Assembly (NCBI GenBank): GCA_934433135.1
Contig: CAKRZO010000012.1
Span: forward strand, 37,900 to 101,899
Source: an uncultured Acetatifactor sp.
GTDB taxonomy: Bacteria; Bacillota; Clostridia; Lachnospirales; Lachnospiraceae
Direction: 5' to 3'
DNA length: 64,000 bases
In this document: positions 1 to 6,749 of the stretch, one piece after another
Position numbering within the stretch: the stretch's first letter is position 1
How the letters are laid out: each line of letters starts with the position of its first letter
Position numbers and translations under genes: made by a program
The notes under the pieces: model-generated
What the model saw: only the letters and a program-made list of their open reading frames with translations
Told to the model about the DNA's origin: nothing
The model's database searches: none

Positions 1-1299
1 ATCTGTAATAGTCAGTTTGTATCCTTCACCTGTTTTCTGAGTCTCTTCGTAGTCATAGTCTCTATATGTTTCAGTTGTTTTTGTAGAAGATGGTGTATCA
101 AAAGGCATAAACCCTGTGAACAATCCAAGCTTACGTCGCTCAGCATCCTCCCTGTCAGGAGTACTGTTGTACATTAATACCGGAGCGTCCAACAAAGTTA
201 AATTCGTATCGCTTGCCGCACCATCTTTAAAATAGGTGCCTCTCTTGGCTGAATCAAAAGTATAGTAACCTGTCTCAGGGTCAAATTGATAAGGAATTCC
301 AACGTTAGTATATACTGTTTTTCCATCTAATGTTGTACTATCAAATAGTCTATTAGCATAAGATGCTGCGAACTGAGGAATTCCATCTTTTAATTCCGTT
401 ACAATGCCACTGTGAATATAAGATGGATTGTTTCCACTGCCGTCATCACCCCATTGCTGCCATTTTGCATAGCTACTGCTGGTTATGGTTTTGTCACTAG
501 AAGAAGACTTTGTATATAAAGTAACACTAGGTTTATAACGACTAGGATATTGGCCATTATCATATGAATCTATTGTCTTATTATTTGCTTTAAGGGTATA
601 AGAATAGGAATTATTCCCCCACCAATCTTGTTGAACTTTAATTGTCACGTTTACAGGGGAATATATTTGTCCATCTTCAGTGTAATAGTATCCTGTAAAT
701 TTATCCTCAATAGCAGTGGTTCCAAATGCTGACCAACGTGAAACTGTTGCTTTTTGATAACTGGCTGTTTCACTACCATCATCATAACTTCCTGTTAAGC
801 TACCACTATAGTTAAAGTACAATCCATTCCAAGTCCATCCGGTACTGGAAGTAGACAAATCGTGGTCAACAGCATACTGTACATCCAGATCAGCCATAGA
901 CTGTGCAATTTTATTCTTATCGTAGTCGATAAGGGTTGCAGGATAGTATACGATAGTAGATGTATCGCCCGTATCGGCTAACTCTGTTGTCTCATATGTA
1001 GTGCCGCGAAGAGTAGCTCCGTCAGCTACCATGCTCTGATCCTCAACGAGGGTCATGGACACTCCGTCCGGTCCTTTTTCATTCTGGTTATTACCGGAAT
1101 TACCATTACCGGGTTTATTGCTTCCGTTTCCCCAGTTGCCCCAGAAACGATTCCACCAGCTACTCCATGTATTTCGGCCATATCCGAAATAAGAAAGGGT
1201 ACCGGGATTCATCTCTGCAGCAGACACCGGTGCAGTTGCAGTGAATATCATACAAGCTGCAAGTAATGCATAAAGAAATCTCTTCTTACCATGCTTCAT
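1..1299 (-). CDS. Secreted surface protein, N-terminal 433 residues (runs off the window)
   Basis: This is an open frame with no stop before the window edge, so the C-terminus is missing. The ATG at 1299 has an AGGAGGA site about eight bases upstream. The N-terminus is a clear signal peptide: a KHGKKR basic start, a hydrophobic stretch and a VSAAE cleavage-like site near residue 28. A Trp/Asn/Gly-rich stretch follows (WSSWWNRFWGNWGNG) and then an Asn/Gly/Pro linker. The rest is Ser/Thr/Tyr-rich and beta-like; a GLFTGFMPFD segment recalls large fibro-slime-like or adhesin proteins of Clostridia, but no domain is certain. It lies 48 bases downstream of a PqqD-like gene on the same strand, so the two are probably cotranscribed. 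It acts outside the cell; its function is unknown. Confidence 0.75.
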   Translation of the reverse strand, partial: MKHGKKRFLYALLAACMIFTATAPVSAAEMNPGTLSYFGYGRNTWSSWWNRFWGNWGNGSNKPGNGNSGNNQNEKGPDGVSMTLVEDQSMVADGATLRGTTYETTELADTGDTSTIVYYPATLIDYDKNKIAQSMADLDVQYAVDHDLSTSSTGWTWNGLYFNYSGSLTGSYDDGSETASYQKATVSRWSAFGTTAIEDKFTGYYYTEDGQIYSPVNVTIKVQQDWWGNNSYSYTLKANNKTIDSYDNGQYPSRYKPSVTLYTKSSSSDKTITSSSYAKWQQWGDDGSGNNPSYIHSGIVTELKDGIPQFAASYANRLFDSTTLDGKTVYTNVGIPYQFDPETGYYTFDSAKRGTYFKDGAASDTNLTLLDAPVLMYNSTPDREDAERRKLGLFTGFMPFDTPSSTKTTETYRDYDYEETQKTGEGYKLTITD

Positions 1300-1347
1300 C
1301 ACTTTTTCCTCCTTAAACAGTTTTCCTTTCATTTTTGTGGGAATCCA

Positions 1348-1617
1348 CTATGCTTCTTCTATCAGGCCGGATTCCCGTAATGTAGTCAGAAATTTTTCCA
1401 GATCCGCCGCTGCAACGTCCGGTTCCACTTCATATTCATCCAACATTGCCTGCAGCAGCTGTGCTTCCGTACATTCTTCCTGAAGAAGGTTCCACAGGAA
1501 AAGACCGCTTCCTTCCAGGGTTACCAACCCATAGAGTTTTTCAGACGCTTTGCCGGTAGGAACCAATATGTGTTCTCCGGCGATTTCTCTCATTACAAAA
1601 TCTTTGTTTGCCTTCAT
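1348..1617 (-). CDS. PqqD-like peptide-binding (RRE) protein, short form
   Basis: This 89-aa protein fits PqqD in length and pattern: an N-terminal beta segment with VMREIAGEHILVPTG, an LEGSGLFLWNLL core, and a helical tail ending LTTLRESGLIEEA. PqqD-family proteins bind leader peptides and present them to radical SAM or other RiPP enzymes. It shares the REIAGEHILVPTG-type core with the longer PqqD-like protein at 3989-4411, so the two are related. It lies just upstream of a gene for a secreted protein rather than beside an enzyme, which is odd. I infer that it serves the same maturation system as the radical SAM enzyme about 0.8 kb away; separate use with the surface protein is possible. Confidence 0.8.
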   Translation of the reverse strand: MKANKDFVMREIAGEHILVPTGKASEKLYGLVTLEGSGLFLWNLLQEECTEAQLLQAMLDEYEVEPDVAAADLEKFLTTLRESGLIEEA

Positions 1618-1994
1618 AGTCTCATTCCTGTCTTCGTTATTGGGAAGTCCCGTTTGAAATTATTCAGCGTTACTGCCCCTTTTACTGTTTCCTGATACAA
1701 TGCAACAAAGAGGCAACAGCCGCAAAATTACATACAACAAGCTATTTCCTCAGTTGATTGACCACTCATTTCGTACTTTTTGTAAAGAACAAATGTCTGT
1801 GCTCTTAAAGTACGGCACAATAAGTTGAAGCAGGAGAGAAGCTGGTAAATACGGGAAGTAAGGGAGAAACTGACCACTAAATTGACCACTTTTCTATCGT
1901 TTGAAATAAAGCAATGAATAAAATTCATTGAAAGCGGATGATTTTATAAGAAATCTTTGCTTGCATTTTATAAAAATTTTGTAAACTTTTTACC
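1618..1994. other. Intergenic stretch with no recognised gene
   Basis: This is AT-rich DNA between the PqqD-like gene and the promoter of the small coiled-coil gene. An open frame on the minus strand (1728-1928) has no ribosome site or family resemblance, and I do not call it. The promoter of the leftward PqqD-like gene should lie here, but no convincing -35/-10 pair was seen. Confidence 0.5.
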
Positions 1995-2023
1995 TTGATT
2001 TTACAAAGGCAACGCACTATAAT
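1995..2023 (+). promoter_or_regulatory. Sigma-A promoter of the small coiled-coil gene
   Basis: TTGATT, 17 bases, then TATAAT. It ends 77 bases before the ATG at 2101. Confidence 0.7.
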
Positions 2024-2100
2024 TTTACTGAAATAAAGCAAAGAAGTGTGCCGCTCATAATGAAAAAGGAATCAGCAGTCAGGAAAGGTTGGAGATAGTT

Positions 2101-2286
2101 ATGGCAATGGATCAGGATGCAATAGACAGAGTTTTGGGAAGAAAGGCGAAAGAGCTCCAGATCAGAGATAATGAATTCATGAAGAAGATTAAGCAGCTGG
2201 AAGAGCGCGACAGATTATTCATGGAAAAGATAAAAGAAATCGAACGAAAAGATGAGGAAATGCGCAAACGGATCCGAAGTTTCTGA
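2101..2286 (+). CDS. Small charged coiled-coil protein, unknown function
   Basis: This 61-aa protein consists almost wholly of charged helix with heptad-like spacing. It has repeated segments of the type ELQIRDNEFMKKIKQLEERD and LFMEKIKEIERKDEEM, which suggests a parallel coiled coil. The ATG at 2101 is preceded by AAAGGTTGGAGA; a TTG four codons earlier is less likely. A good sigma-A promoter lies upstream and a bidirectional hairpin downstream, so it looks like a single-gene unit. It faces the radical SAM gene head-on. No family is recognised. It could be a structural or regulatory partner of the neighbouring system, but nothing in the sequence shows this. It has no Cys and no Trp, which argues against it being a radical SAM substrate. 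Confidence 0.6.
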   Translation: MAMDQDAIDRVLGRKAKELQIRDNEFMKKIKQLEERDRLFMEKIKEIERKDEEMRKRIRSF

Positions 2287-2349
2287 GGATGCTGCCGAAT
2301 TTTACGCAATAGAAGAGCAGTAACATAGAAAAACGGCATATGGAAGCTT

Positions 2350-2409
2350 GAAAAAAGAGGACAATCGGTGGATATCATAGTGGATAGCTCACGGTAGCCC
2401 TCTTTTTTT
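2350..2409. terminator. Bidirectional terminator-like inverted repeat
   Basis: AAAAAAGAGG and CCTCTTTTTT form the outer arms, with about 38 bases between, and each arm supplies a T-run for one strand. It lies between the convergent coiled-coil gene and radical SAM gene. Confidence 0.55.
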
Positions 2410-3520
2410 ACGTGTGTGTTGCAGCATATCTCTCCAACGCGGAAATGGTTTCTTTCGTATAGCGGCACATATAGTCCGGAAGTGCATCAAAAGCGCCTTC
2501 CTCTGCCATAGCGCAGGCGGCACAGGTCTGGCAGACATTCCGATAGGTACACACGCTGCATTGGGGATTGGTAGTAATCGCATCTGTTGCAGCCCAGATC
2601 TGTTCCCAGGCTTCCCCGAATCCCAGCTCGAAGACATTTTCCTCGGGAGCAGTCATAACTACGCAAGGACGCATCAGTCCCTGCCAGTTTACGGTAAAGG
2701 AGCAGCGGCCTGCCATGCAGTGCACTTTTCCGGGAGTATATTCGCCGGGGAGAGTGTCGGATTTTCGCTGCAGGGTTGCCAGTGCATATTTTAGGAATAA
2801 TTCTTCACCCATTTCTGCCCGAAGCACCTTGACACGAAGTTGCGCCGCTTCTTCGGGGGCAAGGCGGCATTCTGCAGGGTAGGGCAGAGTCCGTTCCCGA
2901 ACAGCAGGGTACATGTAGCAGTCAATCCGAACCGGAGCATCCAGCTCTTTTCCAAGTGCGATGATCTCTTTCCAGTCATCCGCATTGCTGCAGGTCATGC
3001 TACTGCTGATCTTCACATCTACTCCGTATTTCCGAAGCAGACGGATTCCCTGAACGGTTCTGGTAAAGCCGCCGGGGAAATGGCACAGGTCTGTGTAAGA
3101 GGTTTCGTCTTTTCCGTAGAGAGTAATATTGATACGTCGTGGTTTGTGCTTTCCGAAGAAAGCGGCCATTTCTTCCGTGATCAGGGTGGCATTGGTGTTA
3201 ATCGTCAGAATCATTCCCATTTCTTTTAAGCCCAGGTAAAGTTTTTGAAAATCCGGAAACAGGAGAGGTTCGCCGCCTGTCAGAAGAAGGAAGAGGACAC
3301 CTGCTTCTTTCATCTGGCGTCCGATGGCAAGCCATTCCTCGGCAGTACGCATGCGTCCCAGGCGATCCATTTCTTCTTTGCTCAGCCGGACGTAACACAT
3401 GTCGCAATTCATGTTGCAGAGGGGCAGTAGTTCAAGGCTGCCGTTGATGGGAGTCTGGGTATCCACGGCCCGGTCGCACAGGTATCGTTCCACGCTGGAA
3501 GCGGAGTCTAAAGGGTTCAT
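2408..3520 (-). CDS. Radical SAM/SPASM enzyme, probable RiPP maturase
   Basis: This 370-aa protein carries the radical SAM cluster motif CxxxCxxC (Cys35, Cys39, Cys42), followed by LLLTGGEPLL, the usual GGE motif for SAM binding. The C-terminal part, from about residue 265, is rich in Cys and fits a SPASM domain holding auxiliary 4Fe-4S clusters (CMAGRC, then CSVC, CQTCAAC and a late Cys). Family members such as PqqE and the thioether-forming sactisynthases modify ribosomal peptides. The start ATG has AAGGAG eight bases upstream. It is third in the operon after a PqqD-like protein and a putative precursor, separated from the precursor by a hairpin attenuator. The chemistry cannot be told from sequence: thioether, C-C crosslink and epimerisation are all possible. 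The radical SAM/SPASM assignment is secure; the substrate is inferred. Confidence 0.88.
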   Translation of the reverse strand: MNPLDSASSVERYLCDRAVDTQTPINGSLELLPLCNMNCDMCYVRLSKEEMDRLGRMRTAEEWLAIGRQMKEAGVLFLLLTGGEPLLFPDFQKLYLGLKEMGMILTINTNATLITEEMAAFFGKHKPRRINITLYGKDETSYTDLCHFPGGFTRTVQGIRLLRKYGVDVKISSSMTCSNADDWKEIIALGKELDAPVRIDCYMYPAVRERTLPYPAECRLAPEEAAQLRVKVLRAEMGEELFLKYALATLQRKSDTLPGEYTPGKVHCMAGRCSFTVNWQGLMRPCVVMTAPEENVFELGFGEAWEQIWAATDAITTNPQCSVCTYRNVCQTCAACAMAEEGAFDALPDYMCRYTKETISALERYAATHT

Positions 3521-3542
3521 AAAAGCTGCTCCTTAATTGCAG

Positions 3543-3575
3543 GAAAAAAGCCAAAGAAAAATCTTCGGCTTTTAA
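3543..3575 (-). terminator. Attenuator hairpin between precursor and radical SAM gene
   Basis: Read on the minus strand, AAGCCGAAGA, TTTT, TCTTTGGCTT and a run of T form a compact stem-loop with a U-tail. It lies in the 90-base gap after the putative precursor and just before the ribosome site of the radical SAM gene. It should let precursor mRNA outnumber enzyme mRNA, a common arrangement in RiPP operons. Confidence 0.65.
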
Positions 3576-3610
3576 TTTGTAGTATTCTAAGATCTTTGTG
3601 GTTGATGAGG

Positions 3611-3985
3611 TTATGACTTTGCCACTTCCCAAGTAGTCTGATCTAACTTTGTAGTACAGTGAAGATCATTTCCATCTGTTCCCCTCCAGATAACAACATC
3701 CGTTTTCCCAAACATACTACCCCAAGTGGATTCGATATATCCGTCTAAAAAAACGTCTGTTTTATCAACAATATGAGTCTCGGAGCAGGGATGAAAGTCA
3801 CCTAAATACCTACCATCTTTCGTATAAACAGACGAAGAGTCAAATATTGCTCCTGGTCTCACTGCATCACATACAAACTTATACGCAGTACCCGTATCTC
3901 CACACGCTGCCACATATTCATTCGGCACAAAATCCTGTACGATTGTCCGGGGATCCATCCAATTCTTTTTCATTTCCATCGTCAT
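3611..3985 (-). CDS. Putative RiPP precursor or substrate protein (NEYVAACG type)
   Basis: This 124-aa protein has no enzyme motif. The N-terminus reads MTMEMKKNWMDP and is followed by VPNEYVAACG near residue 30, a pattern I recall from small Clostridia proteins encoded beside PqqD and radical SAM genes. After the AACG come three more Cys (FVCD, HPCSE, LHCTT) and many Thr, Asp, Trp and Tyr, all possible modification sites. Its AAGGAGGA ribosome site lies inside the last codons of the upstream PqqD gene, giving a three-base gap and probable coupled translation. The downstream attenuator suits a highly expressed precursor. It is long for a precursor and may instead be a small exported protein with a modified domain. 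The precursor role is inferred from position, size and motif. Confidence 0.65.
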   Translation of the reverse strand: MTMEMKKNWMDPRTIVQDFVPNEYVAACGDTGTAYKFVCDAVRPGAIFDSSSVYTKDGRYLGDFHPCSETHIVDKTDVFLDGYIESTWGSMFGKTDVVIWRGTDGNDLHCTTKLDQTTWEVAKS

Positions 3986-3988
3986 TTT

Positions 3989-4411
3989 TTATTCCTCCTT
4001 TAATAATCCGACATTTAAATACTCTTTTACAAAAGAAAGTATTCCTCCCAGCATTCTGCCGGTTGAATCCTGAAATTCTTCTTTTGCAGCCACGTAGACA
4101 TCATATATTGTCCGGGGCCGTTTAAACTGCTCCCACAGAAAACGGCAGGTTTCATTCAAAGACAAAATACTATTTCCGAAAACCGCGCTTTCTCCAATCG
4201 GGATCAGGACGCTTTCACCGGCAATATCCCGGAGCATATATTCATCATTCGTCCGAAAAAGTCTTGTCACATTCTGAAATCCATTCTCTGCAAGATATTC
4301 CCGCAGTCTGTAGTCGGTTAACAGAACGATCTCATCATTGGTAAGCTCACCGATATGGGGAGCAAAGTGAACTACTGGTTTATCATAGTCTTTTTTAATG
4401 AAAGACCACAC
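3989..4411 (-). CDS. PqqD-like protein with N-terminal extension
   Basis: In this 140-aa protein the PqqD-like fold occupies about residues 55-140 (YMLRDIAGESVLIPIG, then LNETCRFLWEQF, then FVKEYLNVGLLKEE). The first 50 residues are an extra segment with no family I recognise. It is the first gene of the leftward operon, under the promoter at 4497-4524. The start is a GTG; an AAAGGA site lies a little far upstream, and the next Met is at residue 58, too late to keep the extension. Known PqqD proteins hand leader peptides to radical SAM enzymes, and here precursor and enzyme follow directly. I infer that it binds the precursor at 3611-3985. Confidence 0.8.
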   Translation of the reverse strand: MWSFIKKDYDKPVVHFAPHIGELTNDEIVLLTDYRLREYLAENGFQNVTRLFRTNDEYMLRDIAGESVLIPIGESAVFGNSILSLNETCRFLWEQFKRPRTIYDVYVAAKEEFQDSTGRMLGGILSFVKEYLNVGLLKEE

Positions 4412-4496
4412 CCCTTCCCAATCCTTTCAAAGCAACGAATGCTTTAAAAGGAATAACTACATGAGCATGTAAAACACTCCCGCATACTCTATCTAT

Positions 4497-4524
4497 AATA
4501 TACCACATCTTGAAAATTTGTCAA
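4497..4524 (-). promoter_or_regulatory. Sigma-A promoter of the putative RiPP operon
   Basis: On the minus strand, TTGACA, 16 bases, then TATATT. It lies about 85 bases upstream of the PqqD-like start. Confidence 0.75.
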
Positions 4525-4637
4525 TGAAATAATTAACAAATTTTTCATTATTAACAAAGCTTTTACGGACGAAAAACTGTGCATAATATCCATTTTTTGC
4601 GGGTATTTATACAAAATGACTGACAATGGAAGCATAA

Positions 4638-4720
4638 TTAGCAGTTTAGTCATAATAGCTCATGCAAGCATTCTTGCAGGCAGATTTCGTGCTTGCATGG
4701 AAATTTGTCTGAACGGTTAC
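4638..4720. repeat. Family 2 palindromic repeat, copy 1
   Basis: The right end GTCTGAACGGTTAC matches the terminal repeat of the full copy at 57426-57617, and a weaker left end reads TTAGCAGTTTAGTC. Inside are ATGCAAGCAT and GCTTGCAT stem segments, also seen in the copies at 53983 and 57426. Confidence 0.6.
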
Positions 4721-4835
4721 GAAAGCAGGAAGGTAGAATTATAGAAAGAAAGCAGTCAGCTTGCGTATCGGAATGGAATGTGGTAGAATTTCAAATGAAA
4801 AGTGTCAGGAAAAAAAAGGAACAGAAAGAAAAGTA

Positions 4836-5825
4836 ATGGAAAAAATAGGAAAAGTGCAAGAAGCAGAAAAGCGAAGAGTATGTCGGATCGGGGATTTTAC
4901 GCTTGCACTGGTGCTTCCGGAGGGGTTGGAACTTCCGGAGACGGTGCGGAAATTTGAAATAGACCGGGAGAGTATAGAGAGCACGGAACAGGCCGGCAGA
5001 AAGGATACACAGCCGGGAAAAGACAAGGCGGCAGAAGTAACAACTGCGGAAGCGGCAGTGCAAGCCATAGCAGACTACACCTACCGCATCTACGCAGCGG
5101 ATAATCTGCCGATTCCGGAGGGAGGGCGGATCCAGAAACATCCGGATCTGGAAGTGTACCGGAGCGGTATGCTGGAAAGCCGGCTTCTGGGAATTAAGGG
5201 AAGAGAAGGGTTTTATGCGCTTTATCAGGAGAAAGGGGAAAACTTTGCAGAAGTTTATCTTCGGAAAGAATGGCTGGATCAGATGCATCATGAAGTGATC
5301 TTTGTGTCATTGCTTGCACTGGAGAGGCGGTTTGCAAAAAGAGGCGGTCTGATTCTGCATTGTGCTTATCTGGAATACGAAGGAAAGGCCATTTTGTTCT
5401 CCGCTCCTTCCGGAACCGGCAAAAGCACCCAGGCGGAGCTTTGGCGGCAGTACCGGAACGGAAACGTGGTAAACGGTGACCGGGCACTGTTAATGCAGAA
5501 AGAAGGACGTTTTATGGCAATGGGCTGGCCGGTCTGCGGAACCTCCGGCATCTGTGAGAATAAGGAACTGCCGGTGGGGGCGATTGTACTCCTCAGTCAG
5601 GCTAAGCAGAATGAAGTCGTGCGTAAGAAAGCGGCGGAAGCGTTTGTGAGCTTGTATGGAGAGATTACGGTAAATCGCTGGAACAAGGAGAGTCTGCTTC
5701 AGATGATAAAGCAGTTGGAAGAGCTTCTGCAGACCGTGCCGGTATATCATTTAAAATGCGATATCTCACAGCTGGCGGTAGAATGTCTGTATCAGGAAAT
5801 GAAAAAAGATCAGGTGATTTTCTGA
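4836..5825 (+). CDS. HPr-kinase-like serine kinase (HprK-related)
   Basis: In this 329-aa protein the second half has an HprK-type P-loop, FSAPSGTGKST, near residues 190-197. It is followed by VVNGDRALL, matching the HprK pattern in which an Asp-rich segment follows the P-loop, and then GWPVCGTSG. The N-terminal 160 residues carry a poorly conserved regulatory region. Such truncated HprK relatives are tailoring kinases in some lasso peptide clusters (paeninodin type) and accompany PqqD-like genes in Clostridia. Start choice is uncertain: the ATG at 4836 has only a weak AAGGA upstream, and the frame stays open to a TTG at 4761. It diverges from the PqqD/radical SAM operon and its end overlaps the converging integrase remnant by 16 bases. 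Phosphorylation of the precursor is inferred. Confidence 0.75.
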   Translation: MEKIGKVQEAEKRRVCRIGDFTLALVLPEGLELPETVRKFEIDRESIESTEQAGRKDTQPGKDKAAEVTTAEAAVQAIADYTYRIYAADNLPIPEGGRIQKHPDLEVYRSGMLESRLLGIKGREGFYALYQEKGENFAEVYLRKEWLDQMHHEVIFVSLLALERRFAKRGGLILHCAYLEYEGKAILFSAPSGTGKSTQAELWRQYRNGNVVNGDRALLMQKEGRFMAMGWPVCGTSGICENKELPVGAIVLLSQAKQNEVVRKKAAEAFVSLYGEITVNRWNKESLLQMIKQLEELLQTVPVYHLKCDISQLAVECLYQEMKKDQVIF

Positions 5826-6633
5826 CCACAATTCTGACTGCAAATGGAAAATTGTGCCAGCTTTTCCATCTGTCTGCGTTTCAGTTCCATGGTCGGATGA
5901 ACATATCGCTGCAGGGTAGTGGTGACGTTGGAATGCCCCAGAATCTCACTCAAAGATTTGGGATCGAAACCGCTTTCCACACAGCGTGTTGCGAATGTGT
6001 GCCGCAAAGTGTGGAAAGTTCCTCCAATAAAAAGCGTTCGAGGCGAAGTTGTTCTTCCGGTGAAAGGATATGGATAGCAGGAGTATGGTTTTTCGGTGAA
6101 AAAAGAGAATGGTCTGCAGGGCAGGGATAATGCTGCAGCCGCGCATACTTAAGGATCAGGAGCAGAAGAGACCGGATGTCGGAAACCGTTTTGGGAGAAA
6201 GCCCGCCTTTACCATCGCTCCGCCCGTTTTTTAAAAGGCTGCGCAGATAGGCATCCAGCACCTCACGGTTCAGAGCGGTAAGTGGATACTCCCCCAATGC
6301 CGGAATCAGGTGCTTTTGCAAAAGCATGTAGTAGCAGGCATAAGTGGACTCTTTTATGGTATCTTTCCTGGAGGCAAGCCACTGCATGGCGATGGTGGAG
6401 AAGGAAGTTTTCAGACGGTTGGTTTCGGTACAGATCAGGTTATTTTCTTTTTCCGCTAACAGCTTCATTTTCTTTTCTCTTACTTCCCGATAGGTTTTTC
6501 CGTAGAGATACCGGTATCTGGCTTTGCCGGATGCATCGTGAGCTGTGATGACGCGTGCTTCCCAACGTCCATCGGCGCGTTTTCTGATATTTTCTCCCCG
6601 TCTTCCCATAGAAGTCTTATGTTCCTTCCTCAT
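5810..6633 (-). pseudogene. Tyrosine recombinase/integrase, broken by internal deletion and frameshift
   Basis: The first frame (from 6633) gives an intact arm-binding start (MGRRGENIRKRADGRWEAR), a SAM-like core-binding domain and the beginning of the catalytic domain (LSPEEQLRLERFLLEE), then stops near 5950. A second frame ending at 5810 continues with the C-terminal catalytic motifs HTLRHTFATR and LGHSNVTTTLQRYVHPT, including the Tyr. Joined, they lack about 80-90 residues that should hold the first catalytic Arg and Lys, and the join at about 6010-6040 is out of frame. The protein is therefore almost certainly inactive. It sits between the kinase and the ABC exporter of the accessory locus and suggests that part of the locus arrived or was rearranged by site-specific recombination. 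Confidence 0.85.
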
Positions 6634-6749
6634 TTCTAAAAATCAATAATGATTCGATTGTTGCCTGCCATGTACAACTGCCAAAGCGATCAAGGATTCG
6701 CTCAATGATTACAGATTTGTCAGGTGATTGCGGATGAAATGCTGCAATA

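Noticed and set aside
1728..1928. 66-codon minus-strand frame upstream of the coiled-coil gene
   Set aside because: No ribosome site, Cys/Leu/Ser-rich random-looking sequence and no family resemblance.
2101..2286. The coiled-coil protein as the radical SAM substrate
   Set aside because: It lacks Cys and Trp, has no leader-like pattern and lies on the opposite strand under its own promoter.
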